DNA from: Branchinecta lynchi
Lineage: Eukaryota; Arthropoda; Branchiopoda; Anostraca; Branchinectidae
Length of the DNA stretch: 64,000 nt
Direction: 5' to 3'
NCBI GenBank assembly: GCA_023053575.1
Contig: JAKZAP010000021.1
Location: 317,501 to 381,500, forward strand
The notes under the pieces are model-generated. The model made no database searches. It was not told where the DNA came from and saw only the letters and a list, made by a program, of their open reading frames with translations. The number at the start of each line of letters is the position of its first letter. The stretch's first letter is position 1. Of the stretch, positions 21,401 to 33,400 are shown piece by piece. Both the position numbers and the translations under genes were made by a program.

Positions 21401-24400
21401 ATTCTTCCAACTATGCGTATTAGGGCGGTGCAACAACTCGTTGAATCGCTTATCCACTGGCTCCATATCCAGTGGCTCTATACTGCCATAAAAACGTTTC
21501 ATTTCCACCGCGGGACCTGGAGCAGGTATTTTGCTAACTTAAAATACAGCCTTATGGTTTCATGTTTTTCACGCATAGTCGAAATATCCCAAAAAGTGGT
21601 TAAGTATAGGATGTGATCCAACGAAATGTCACTGCAGAGATATAAAAAGGCAGAATAAACAAGACTAGGCTATGAAAATGGTACGATACGCACAGAAAAA
21701 TAAGCAAGGCTGGTCAAATAAACTATCCCATAGAAAAAATGATGGAAATGAAAGGCTACCGAGTCGCGCCGCTAGTTTGTGTTTTTATGCCGACGTCTAG
21801 TCTGAGCGAACGACTTAAATGTGGGTGATGTAGGCTTAGGATATTCCGAGGGCTATTCCTTTCAAAACTTGGGCAAACAATCTAATTTTACGCGGAAAGT
21901 GACAGTAAAACATGGTAAATACGCGGAATAATTTAACAAGTAACATACCACGATAGCTCTTATAATTTTAAACGCTACAGTATTGAGAATATAATTTTGT
22001 ATCTACAGCAATTTTACTTGAATGCTTCAAAAGACAGAATAAATTATTTTAGTGAAACCTTCTTCGTTCGATGGAGCATTCGAGAGGAAAGAAAAATTAC
22101 CGACTGACCTTACGGTATGACAAAAGTACAAAAGATTCAAGCCATACTTCATCTGTTGCTCAGGTTTTCTAGCCTACCGACTGACCGACGGGCACTGGAC
22201 GATTAAACTGAATATGCCTTACCTTCAATTCCATTGGAATGTGTCACCAGTTTTATTTTCTTAGAAGCTGATGCGACAAATGGGTTGCACACAACCCTCT
22301 CATCTGCTAAAGTCCATTTTGGCTCGGGTTTATTCTGGTGATAAGTGGCGTTATGACGTTTACGATAGTCTTTATCGAATACACTCATACAACCTAAGCA
22401 CTTTATTTTGATTCGGTTAGTTCTCACACCAGACATATTTATTTCTTGGCACAGTTCTTTCACGGTCAAGGTCAATTTTCAGACTGACCGCCTGCCCGCG
22501 AGCCAGACAATTAGTTGGAAATGCTGCACGAGCTTGCTTAGTAACGAACGAGGTACCGACTGGGTTTTGCATAATATTGTACGTCGTTTTTAATCGATAG
22601 AAAAGGTACATTTACCGACTGGGATTTCGTACATATTCATGTCATCTTTTTTATACAACCGAAAAGAAAATTGTGTATGAAAAAAAGGTATCGAAAAAGT
22701 GGTACCGACTGGTGTTTGCATAATAATGTCTGTCGTTTTTAATCGGTAGAAAAGCTGCATTTACCGACTGGGATTTCGTACATACTCACGTCATCTTTTC
22801 TTTTCTATACAACCGAAAAGAAAATTGTGTATGAAAAAAGGTACCGAAAAAGAGGTACCGACTGCGGTTTGCGTAATATTGTCTGTAGTTTTTAATCGGT
22901 AGAAAAGCTGCATTTACCGACTGAGATTTCGTATATATTCATGTCATCTTTTCTATACAACCGAAAAGAAAGTTGTGTATTAAAAAAGGTACCGAAAAAG
23001 AAGTACCAACTGGGGTTTGCATAATATTGTCTGTCGTTTTTAATGGGTAGAAAAGCTGAATTTACCGACTGGGATTTCGTACATATTCACGTCATCTTTT
23101 TTATACAACCGAAAAGAAAATTGTGTATGAAAAAAGGTACCGAAAATGAGGTACCGACTGGGGTTTGCTTAATATTGTCTGTAGTTTTTAATCGGTAGAA
23201 AAGTTGCATTTACCGACTGAGATATCGTATATATTCATGTCATCTTTTCTACACAACCGAACAGAAAACTGTGGTGAAAAAAGGTACCAAAAAAGAGGTA
23301 CCGACTGGGGTTTGCATAATATTGTCTGTCGTTTTTAATCGGTAGAAAAGCTGCATTTACCGACTGGGATTTCGTAGATACTCATGTCATCTTTTCTTTT
23401 CTATACAACCGAAAAGAAAATTGTGTATGAAAAAAGGTACCGAAAAAGAGGTACCGACTGCGGTTTGCGTAATATTGTCTGTAGTTTTTAATCGGTAGAA
23501 AAGCTGCATTTACCGACTGAGATTTCGTATATATTCATGTCATCTTTTCTATACAACCGAAAAGAAAGTTGTGTATTAAAAAAGGTACCGAAAAAGAAGT
23601 ACCAACTGGGGTTTGCATAATATTGTCTGTCGTTTTTAATGGGTAGAAAAGCTGAATTTACCGACTGGGATTTCGTACATATTCACGTCATCTTTTTTAT
23701 ACAACCGAAAAGAAAATTGTGTATGAAAAAAGGTACCGAAAATGAGGTACCGACTGGGGTTTGCTTAATATTGTCTGTAGTTTTTAATCGGTAGAAAAGT
23801 TGCATTTACCGACTGAGATATCGTATATATTCATGTCATCTTTTCTACACAACCGAACAGAAAACTGTGGTGAAAAAAGGTACCAAAAAAGAGGTACCGA
23901 CTGGGGTTTGCATAATATTGTCTGTCGTTTCTGATCGGTATAAAAGCTGCATTTACCGACTGAAATTTCGTATATTCACGTATATTCACAGACCATCCAG
24001 CTGGCAGCGGCCTTACAAGTCCATTTGGTTGGGGGAATAGAGAGCAAAAATCAGAAATTTTACCAAATGAAACTGACAATTCAAGCTCACAATTATTTTA
24101 AATGTTCAACATAAAAATTAAACTTATTACACCAAGGACAAACAGTAAAGTACAGCACGGTCGATGATTAAACATCTAATTGGTGTCTATTTCTGTGCCA
24201 AAGAAAAAATTAGGCGGAGTCCAGTAAGGGACAGTTTTGAAATTCACATTCTATTCAAACACACACTTTAGCTTTTACTGTGGATGAAACACGAATATAT
24301 CTTTAAGAATTTCCAGAAATATTAAAAAGTTCTTTTTATTTCTGCCAAAATGAACTATTTCCCACTCAGATCCTAACTTTGGGTGTTTCTCAAAATCACA

Positions 24401-27400
24401 AGCCCAAAACTCGCTGAAACCCCAGGTAAATGACGTGCCCTTCCAAATACAGAGAACTCTACAAATGGTGCTGCAGTCAGAATGTTTGGAAACATTATGA
24501 TCAGAGCATCTTTTTGGACGTCTTGTTTTATCCCAGACAGGGGTGGCCCAAAGAGCCCCCCCCCCCCCACACCATTTGCTAAGTCGTATCATTTACTCTA
24601 CCCTGCTTCAGTCATAAATCCATCCCAGTCAAAGACAAGCCGAGTTGTTTGAACCAGGTTTCATAACACCGATAGCTCAAAGACACAATTCTCTATTTCT
24701 CGAAGAAAGATCTGTCATTTTGTTTTAGAACCTGTTTTACTCGCATATGATTTGTAGGCTATCTGTCTTACTTAGGTCCTTCAGATTTAAAGGACACCTG
24801 AACAATGAAACCATATTTGAACACACCATGGAGAATGCATTTACAGACACGGCCACGGAGAGCATTCTTCTCCTGAGAGTGACGTTTTAAAAATAGGGAT
24901 GTTCGTTTCTGGAGGTTTGCACATGCAGACTCCAAGACAAAAAGCGCAATTCATTCAAATCTAGTACAGCGCTGGCTGGATCGTATTGGAATTTCTTCTA
25001 GATATACATTTGGCCTTTCTGGTTAAAAAATATTCCAGAAGAAGGGTTGATTGGAGATATTCGTTAATTTCTAAAATTGTTCGGTACTGAAATAAGGACA
25101 GATGCAAAATGGAACAAAAATCATAGCGTAATGATTTTACGCCTTTTCAGTTTGGGTTCCGGAGAGGTATGGGTTGCTCCCATGCGCATCATGTTCTAAG
25201 CCAGCTCAAGAAAAATGCCGTAAAATCGAGAACAACTTTCTATTGTCTTACTGTTGACATTTCAGGGGCTTTTGACAATATTGTGCATTCCCAGGCTCTA
25301 TTTTCCCTTGCGTCTTCAGGTGTTAGTCCTTCCCTTGTACGTTTATTGTCTTTTTGGTATTCAGAGTCTGAAATTCGAGTGACTTGGAATGCCCAAACCT
25401 CTGACCCGGTAAAAATTAATAAGGGAGTTCGGCAAGGAGCCGTGTTGTCTCCTAGTATATTTAAATATACTAGGAGAGTGGTTAAGGCCTAAATGGTTAC
25501 CTAAAGTCTTTGGATGCATTGTTTACGGAGTCGTTTATTACCCTCCCAATGGACCATTCCGCAAGGACCTACTCTCTTACCTGCAAAACTGCATGGACTG
25601 GATCCGGTGCAAGTACCCTTGCGCTGCAATAATCATCGCCGGAGATTTCAACGACATAAAGAGCGTGTTCCACCCTTGTAACAATAGTTACTATTAGTTA
25701 CTATTTCCGTTCCATCCTCACGAAAAGTTACTACGCTGACCGTTCCAACCTTGTCGGAATAGTAACTAATAGTTACTATTTGCTTACCATGCTCGGGAGC
25801 GTGGTAAGCGTAGTAACTACGCATCTCTGGAACGTGATTGGTCGGATTCGACCCTGGCGTGAGATCCTGCTGGAAAATAGAAAAATCGTTCCAGCCTTGA
25901 CGGCAAAAAGCCAGAATTCGTGACGTCATGCGTAGTAACTACGGTAAGTAGGATGGAACACGCTCAAAGTCTGGGTATCTGAAACGTTATCCTTGAAACA
26001 GATTGTCAACTGCCCTACACGAAAAGGGAAGACTCTCGACCGTATCTTCACTAACTGCAGCGATTACTTTCACGAGCCCAAAACTCAGCATCCACTTGGA
26101 AGAGGAGGCCATCTAATTATTCGGCTGGAGCCCAATGGACACAAGCCGAAAAATGGGTACGAAATCAGGAGATACCGCCCCATCACCAAGGAGGGCATTG
26201 AAAACTACAGAAGATGGCTCTCCTCGACAAACTGGACTGAGCTGCTGAGACTCCAAGGCGCCAATGAGATGACTGAATTTCTTCTGGACTACCTTCTAGC
26301 CGGATTTCACCAGTGCTTCCCTGAAAAACAGAAAAAGGTTAAAGCTTTGGACAAACCGTGGATGACGGATGAAATCAGAAGAATAATTAACAAGCGCGAC
26401 AAATTGTTTGACGAAGGGTACCAGAACGACGCAACAAAGCTGCGAAATGCAATTGTAAACAAATGTCGGACCGCCCGCCGACAGTATGGAGCCAAAGTAG
26501 TTGAGCAACTTTCAAAGACAGATCCCAAGAAGTTCCACACTACAGTCAAGAAACTACTTGGTCGTCAATGTCACAACTCTGAAATACTTAATCAAGAGGG
26601 TAAACCCTTGTCTCCAGACGACATCAACTCCTACTTCGCCGAAATCTGCTCCAGACATCCACCTCTCCAATACTTACCTGAATTCGACGGAACACTGAAC
26701 GAAATTCCAATAATCACTCCCCTAGAGGTCGAGAAAAAGATCCGCAAGATGAACCAGAATAAGGCGTCATGTCCCTTCGAGGTCCCCACCAAAATCATTG
26801 CCCAATGTTCGAAAGAGCTGTCTATACCCTTTGCTGCCGTTTTCAACCAGTGCCTGGTAGAAGGAACCTTCCCTACGCGATTTAAGGTGGCGTACATCGT
26901 CCCTATCCCGAAGGTGCCAAACCCGACTCAAGTAAAAGACCTACGCCCTATCTCGAAGACTTCCAACTTCTCGAAAATCTATGAAGACTTCCTATTTAGC
27001 TGGCTCTATGACGACATCAAGGAATCGATTGACCCCAGGCAATTTGGATTCCGTCCTAAACACAGTACCATTCATTATCTTGTCATCATGATGGAAGAAA
27101 TCCTGAGACACCTTGAAAATCCTGGCTCTTACGTCGATGTTCTCATTGCAGACATGGTCAAGGCCTTCGATCTCTTAGACCATTACACAGTCGTCTCTGG
27201 AGCAGCTGAAATGAAAGCGCGACAGTTCCTTGTCAGACAGATGGACAGCTTTCTGAGTGGTAGGAAACAATGCGTCGAGCTAAAAATTAAGCAGAGCTTA
27301 GTTATGTCTAAATTTCTCTCCATCACCTGCGGAGCCCCCCAGGGTACCAAACTTGGGCCCTTGGCTTTTCTCATAGCTGTGAACAAACTGGCTATCAAAC

Positions 27401-30400
27401 TGAAGCAGAGGCTGAAATTTGCAGATGATTTGACGCTACCCACCTTTCGACTGATCTCGTCCAACTCGCAAGAGCTAAAACATACCCTTGAGGAGCTACG
27501 GCGCGACGCAAGTGAGGCTAAACTTCAGATCAACACTGAAAAGAGTGTCGTCCTCCGTGTCAACTTCACAAAGCACGATCCGGAACCAATTGAATCTGAG
27601 GCAGACCTTAAAGCAGTTGAAACCACAAAAATTCTTGGAATCATAATCGACAACAACCTTGGCTGGGAATCCCAAACCTCTAAACTGGTCCAAAAAGGAG
27701 CCATTCTCCCCAAGCAATTTGCTCAGCTAAGACGATTTGGGCTGTCCCACTACACTCTGACTAACCTCTATAAAACATACATTCGTCCTGCCCTTGAATA
27801 TGGATGCCAGGTTTGGCACGCCGGACTAACTAAAGCCCAGGATTCGAAAATTGAGCGCACTCAAAAGCGTGCATGTCGGATCATCCTAGGGCACGAGTAC
27901 GTCTCATACGAGGCGAGTCTGGCGTCACTGGGCCTGGCTACCTTATCAAACAGACGGCATGAACTTCTCATGGCTTTTGGGAGGTCCTGTCTCTCGTCGG
28001 AGCTCTTTCGCAACATTCTGCCAGATTTCCAGCCAACAGCTGAAAATAAACGCCCCACTCGAGGATCAAATTCGGGGAAGCAAAAGTTAAAGCTCCCTCC
28101 TGCAAATTGCAGTGTTCGGTATGACCGCTCATTCGTCCCGTACTTTTGCAAAACTTTTAACAGTGACTTGACTTAAATTGTGACCCAAGTGTTTGTATCT
28201 TTGACGTGCCAGTGCTATTCGTGTTTGGATAATCATGGCTAATTAATAAACTTGATTTCATTTGATTTGATAAATGTGTCCTTGCATCGTGCCTGCGTCC
28301 CTTAAATGTTCGGTTTTTAGTGGAGTGTTCCTTGGAACAATCCACTATTGGGAGCGCTGTACCAGCTTTCGGCTTTCGTTTTTCACCGTATTTTGTGGAG
28401 CTCATAACTCGTGAACCAGTGCAAGTATCAAGTTCAGACTTGGTACACTTGTGGGTATTGGGATCTAGTTGTGCCTTTTGGGGGTCCCACCCCCCACCCC
28501 AACCCGGTTCAGGGGCAAATGGGCCCGGATTGCCCAGTGAATAAAGTTCATAACTTGACCAGAACTGGACATAGGACGATGGAATTCCTTGGACGTGTAG
28601 ATGCTAGGGCTGGGAAATTGCTTTTAAAGTTGCACCTCTCCCACCCATCCCGTTCATGGGCAACTGGGCCCAGATTGCCCAGGAGTAAAGTTCGTTACCC
28701 TTGCCAGGAATCAACAGGCATCAAGTGGAACTTGGTAGGATTGTGAGCATTCTCTTTTTACTTTTTGCGGGTCCCAAACCCCACCCAGACTTGGTTCAGG
28801 GGCAATTGGGCCCAGATTGACCTTTTTTAATGTTTTTAATTCGACAATAACTGGAGATAAGGCGATGAATTGGTTCATAGGGACTGGGGAGAGTTGAACC
28901 CCCCCCCCCCCACTGGGCCCAGAATTGCCCATAATAAAAGTGTTTGACCCGTGACTGGAATCAAACTCTAAGCCAAATCAGGATTCTGTGTAACTACCGA
29001 ATCCCAGTTAGGCTATACTGAATATATCCGTATAACTTCGTTGAAATTATACCAAAGTTCGGGATTCGTGATAACTAACGAATCCTCAAAATAATCCTGA
29101 TCGTTATAGAACCGTTATAGATCGTTATACCTACCGAGTAAGTTTGGACTGTTGGTCCAAATTCGTTGGTTCTGGTGTCGAAAAAGTAGACGAATAATAT
29201 TCCGGTTCGGTATAGTTTTGTCGAAATCGGACCGATGGTCGGGATTCGCGGATACCGAACTCAAATTATACCGAATAAACTCGTATAATTTCGTCGAGTT
29301 GGATTCGCGATAACTACCGAATTCTGGATAAGGTGCCGAATAAATTACCTAACCCGTTAATTATATTGAAAGGTTCTGGTATCGAACAGTTACCGCACAA
29401 TTTTGGTAAAACATTGTGCCTCTGGGCCACCATTTTTTAAATTAAAACAGGCGGGGTTGAGCAGGGTCGATCCGAAGGGGGGGGGGGGGGGGGGGGGGGG
29501 TAGTGACTCATCCCCATGCCTCAGAGCAATGTATTCTTGGATATAGGTTTTAAACTTGTCAGTAGGCTACTACACTACAGGCTTATGTTTTTGGCTTGAC
29601 AGAATGATTTGAAGGCAGTTATGAAATTGTCCATTTCCCATGAGGGTGGCCTGTTTCTAGTTGTAAAGGTTGTGAACAAACTTTCTAGTTGTATGTTTTT
29701 GCAGTTACTTATGAATTTAGCCTGCAAATGACCTGTTACTCGGCGTAGGCTATGTTATGAAGTGATTTCCTAGCTGTGTGTTACGAGACAGTCGTATGTT
29801 TTTTGCTTGTCAGAATGGAAGCCATAGGTTTTGAGCTTGCCAGAACAGTCGTCTTTGTGGGTGTGAAAGCTTGCCAGCGCAACTTTAAGGTGGCAAGTCT
29901 TCATTTTCATCCTGGGGTATAGGCTACCGTTTTGAAACATCTTTGGGTTTCATATCAGTCTCAAGTTTCCCATATTGTTCGGTCATAAATCGTTCTGGAA
30001 GCATTGAGAGATGAAGAATATTCATTCAGCTCAAGTTTGCGAATAGTATTTTTCTAAACCGAACGTCATTTTTCTAAACCGAACGTCTAAATCAGCTGAA
30101 ATTAGAGGGATATGTTGGCCCTTCTTTGAAAGGGTCTTTCTCAGGCTTAAAGTAAAAAATGCCCGGTTTGGGTTTTAGTTTTTACGGCACTTGCCCTTCG
30201 GCCAAGTGCCATATAGCGATCGCAATTTCTGTCCGTCCGTCGGTCTGTCCAGGGTTTGCTAGTTCGGTCACTTCCACATAAGCTAGAAAAGCAAACTTGT
30301 GGTCACAGGTTTTCTAGCTCTTCTTGCCTTCCTCAGACTTAAAGCTAGAAAAACAAACCTGTGATCACTGGTTTTCTAGTGCTGAGCCTAAGGAGGGACC

Positions 30401-33400
30401 TTGCCAAGAATGTCCAAAAATTGCTCAGATAAATTCAGCTGAAGTATTAGGTTCAAGGTCAAGGTTATCTTCATTTACAAAAAAAAATCTATCATTATCA
30501 TTTTCCGCTGCTGAGAGCAGAGCTCGAGCGCAAACGACAAAAAAATAAAACCAGATTAACTTAAACATGACTCTTACTGTATGGTGATTAGAAATTAGAG
30601 GGATATTTTGGCCCTTCTTTGAAATCGTCTTTCTCAGGCTTAAAGCTAGAAAAGCAAACCTGTGGTCACAAGTTTTCTAGCTCTTCTTTGCAGGGTCTTC
30701 CTCAGGCTTAAAGCTAGAAAAAGAAACCTGTGATCACAGGTTTTCTAGTTCTGAGCCTGAGGAGGGCCCTTGCCAAGAATGGCCAAAAATTGCTCAAATA
30801 AATTCAGCTGAAGTATTAGCTTATGGTGCTTCAGAAAAATTACTCTTGGGCAAGCTCAGGTTGGAGTTTGGAACTTTAGAAAAATGCCTGACGATAGAAC
30901 TGTCAAATAAACCATGAATCTTGATGGAAAGTTGTTGCTTTAGCCTTCATATCTGTACCGATACACCTCTCCTAATATATGCTTATTACTACCACACTGT
31001 CTTCACTTTTTTTCAGCTTCGAATTTGGCTGAGTTGGAGAAATCAGATGCTTCACCAAAGCCCGAGGATATTTATACTGAAGCAAAGATCCATCCAGTTA
31101 CTGAGAAAAAACTAAAGGAATGTAAAGGAAAAAGAACCTTTGCTGACATCGTGATTGAGACTCACTCCCTATCCGTTGGTTCTTCCAGTGGCAAAGGTAA
31201 ATACTCCTTGAGCACAAGCTGACTTGAAAAATAGACAGTAGAGGTATGCTTATTTGAACACTTTTTCAACAGTTCCACTGCCCTGGCCTTGTTACTTGCA
31301 TCTAAAACAGTCAAATGCAAAGGAAAAGAACCTTTGCTGACATTGTGGTTGAGACTCACTCCCTATCCGTTGGTTCTTGCATTGGCAAAGGTAAATACTT
31401 CTTGAGCACAAGCTGACTTGGAAACATAAACAGTTGATGTATGCTTATTTGAACACTTTTTCAGCTGTTCCATTACCCTGGCCTTGTTACTTGCATCTAA
31501 TATGGAAAGGAAAAGTAACAAACTTGATATCAGCCAATAGCCGACTATTTCAGAGTTATCCTGGCACAAGCTTGGAGTAGAAATTCAATTAAATTTCTTT
31601 GATTTTTAATTTACAAACAAGTTCTTCTGTTTTAGGCAAAGTATTCGTATTGTGAAAGGAAAACTAGGTGGCAGTTGGGTCAGCTGTGCATCAGCAAAAT
31701 ATTCAAAAAGTGACAAAAACGTGAATGGATTACAAGTATTCTGTAGTAAAAAATGCCCGGTTTGGGTTTTAGTTTTTACGGCACTTGCCCTTCGGCCAAG
31801 TGCCATATAGCGATCGCAATTTCTGTCCGTCCGTCGGTCTGTCCAGGTTGGGTTTTGTGATGTGCCCAGTAGGTCCTAGAAGATAGAAAAAAGTCATTTG
31901 CACTGTTAGTACCGCCGAATCTTTTGGCCTTTGTAAGCAGATCAGACGAACCTTCATGGTAAAAACAACAAGAGCTACGAGCTCATATGGCACTTGTTAC
32001 GAGTAGGCACTGCTCGGATATTACCTTAATTACCTTAATTCGCACTTCGGAGCGAATTAAGATCAGTCTTGATCTGTTGAATCGCTCCGTCATTGATGAT
32101 GTGATGATTTGTTAGGCATCAGATGCATCCCAGTTGTATTTCCAAGGCACATCATTCCACTCTTCATCTAGCAACTTTTTGAAAGCTTCCTCGTTGGGTG
32201 CTGATACCGTGTCGTTGGTCAGGCTGTTCCATGTGTTGACAACTTGACAGGAGAAGAACTGTTGTCGTTGTCGGGTTCTGACAATGATATATCTAGTGTT
32301 TGCTAGCTGTCTTCCCACCAAGTTTCATCTCGATCCCTCCACTCATAGCGTTTCCCAAGATTTCCGGTTGCCCCCTCCAGCTCCCCAGAAAAGTCACCGG
32401 ATCCGGTCCGGATTTTAAGTGGGTCATCTGAGGCATGAGGTCTTTCCAAATATCAAGTTCCATCGAGATCCGATCACCCGTTCAAAAGTTATAAATACCT
32501 CAAGATTCCGGATTCCCCCTCCCTCCACTCCCCCCACAGTACCCGAATCGCCTCGATTATGTCAATGATGTATCTAGTGTTTACTAGGTGTCTTCCCACC
32601 AAGTTTCATCTCGATCCCTCCACTCAGAGCGTTTCCCAAGATTTCCGGTGCCCCCTCCAGCCCCCCTAAAGTCACTGGATCCGGTCCGGATTTTAAATGG
32701 GTTGTCTGAGGCATGAGGTCTATCCAAATATCAAGTTTCATCGAGATCCGATCACCCGTTTAAAAGTTATAAATACCTCAATATTCCGGATTCCCCCTCC
32801 CTCCACTCCCCCCACGGTGCTCGAATGGGGGAAGTGACTATTTCCAGCTTAATCATTTGGGGTCCCTGATACGCCTGCCAAGTTTTATCGTCCTAGCTTA
32901 TGTGGAAGTGCCCGAACTAGCAAAACCTGGACAGACCGACAGACCGACGGACGGACAGAAATTGCGATCGCCATAAAAAAAAGGAGATCGTGACTTAGTC
33001 TTTCATTTTACTATACCACATTTTCAGACGGAAAAACGTCAAAGACGATAGTTCCAACTGCCTGCAGTAGCAAGGAGTCGTCCCCGGCGATTGCTTTCGA
33101 CTTCGAAGGTGAGTCATTCTCTTAAAGCACAAACGACTCGACAATCGCTTCACCAAATTGAAGCCAAAAATACAGAAATATACCGCACAACCTCTTAGGC
33201 CATTCGGAAATTTCTTAATCGGCTTTGAGAATATACGCGGAATTGTTCTGTTCATTTACAGAATCTTGTATTTCAACCACAGATTTACGGGCCTCTCAGC
33301 AGATTATCATTAGGTTCTGGAAAGATCCTTGGCCATTGTCTCGTGAAAGACAGCTTCTTAGCTCGAATTCCATGTCTACTTCGTTCTGTTACATCAAAGA

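Larger units (their letters stand above)
17915..22436 (-). pseudogene. ZMYM1-like hAT transposase gene, disrupted
   Basis: Three open segments on the minus strand make one gene. Exon 1 (22436-22223) starts ATG and reads MSGVRTNRIKIKCLGCMSVF, with a CxxC...H...H zinc-finger-like cluster. It splices (GTAAGG donor; TTGTAG acceptor at 20081-20082) in phase to a serine/acid-rich exon (20080-19656). The long segment 19585-17915 is a DUF4371-type hAT domain with the C-terminal dimerisation region. Between 19656 and 19585 the frame is lost: another frame continues as NGRDNDLIGECRAKFRVDG and itself hits a stop. So at least two frameshifts or an unusual intron are needed. It could be a dead element, a domesticated gene with assembly errors, or a young transposon with draft indels. 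Confidence 0.75.
25478..28275 (+). mobile_element. CR1-like LINE, 5'-truncated, interrupted by a MITE
   Basis: The endonuclease end (25480-25660) reads LRPKWLPKVFGCIVYGVVYY and IIIAGDFND. MITE B1 then interrupts (25661-25965). A long ORF follows to 28176 (GenBank-style start TTG at 25993 is artificial). A missing T near 25990 appears to throw the endonuclease out of frame. The 3' end has AATAAA at 28244 and a TTGATTTCATTTGATTTGA tail typical of short-repeat-tailed LINEs. Confidence 0.85.

Noticed and set aside
22545..23985. Regular array as a possible CRISPR-like locus
   Set aside because: The whole 148-bp unit repeats with no unique spacers, the setting is animal intron DNA, and the motif belongs to a hAT family.
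25993..28176. Treating 25993 as a true translation start of the LINE protein
   Set aside because: The codon is TTG and the endonuclease part continues upstream across the MITE, so it is an internal fragment.
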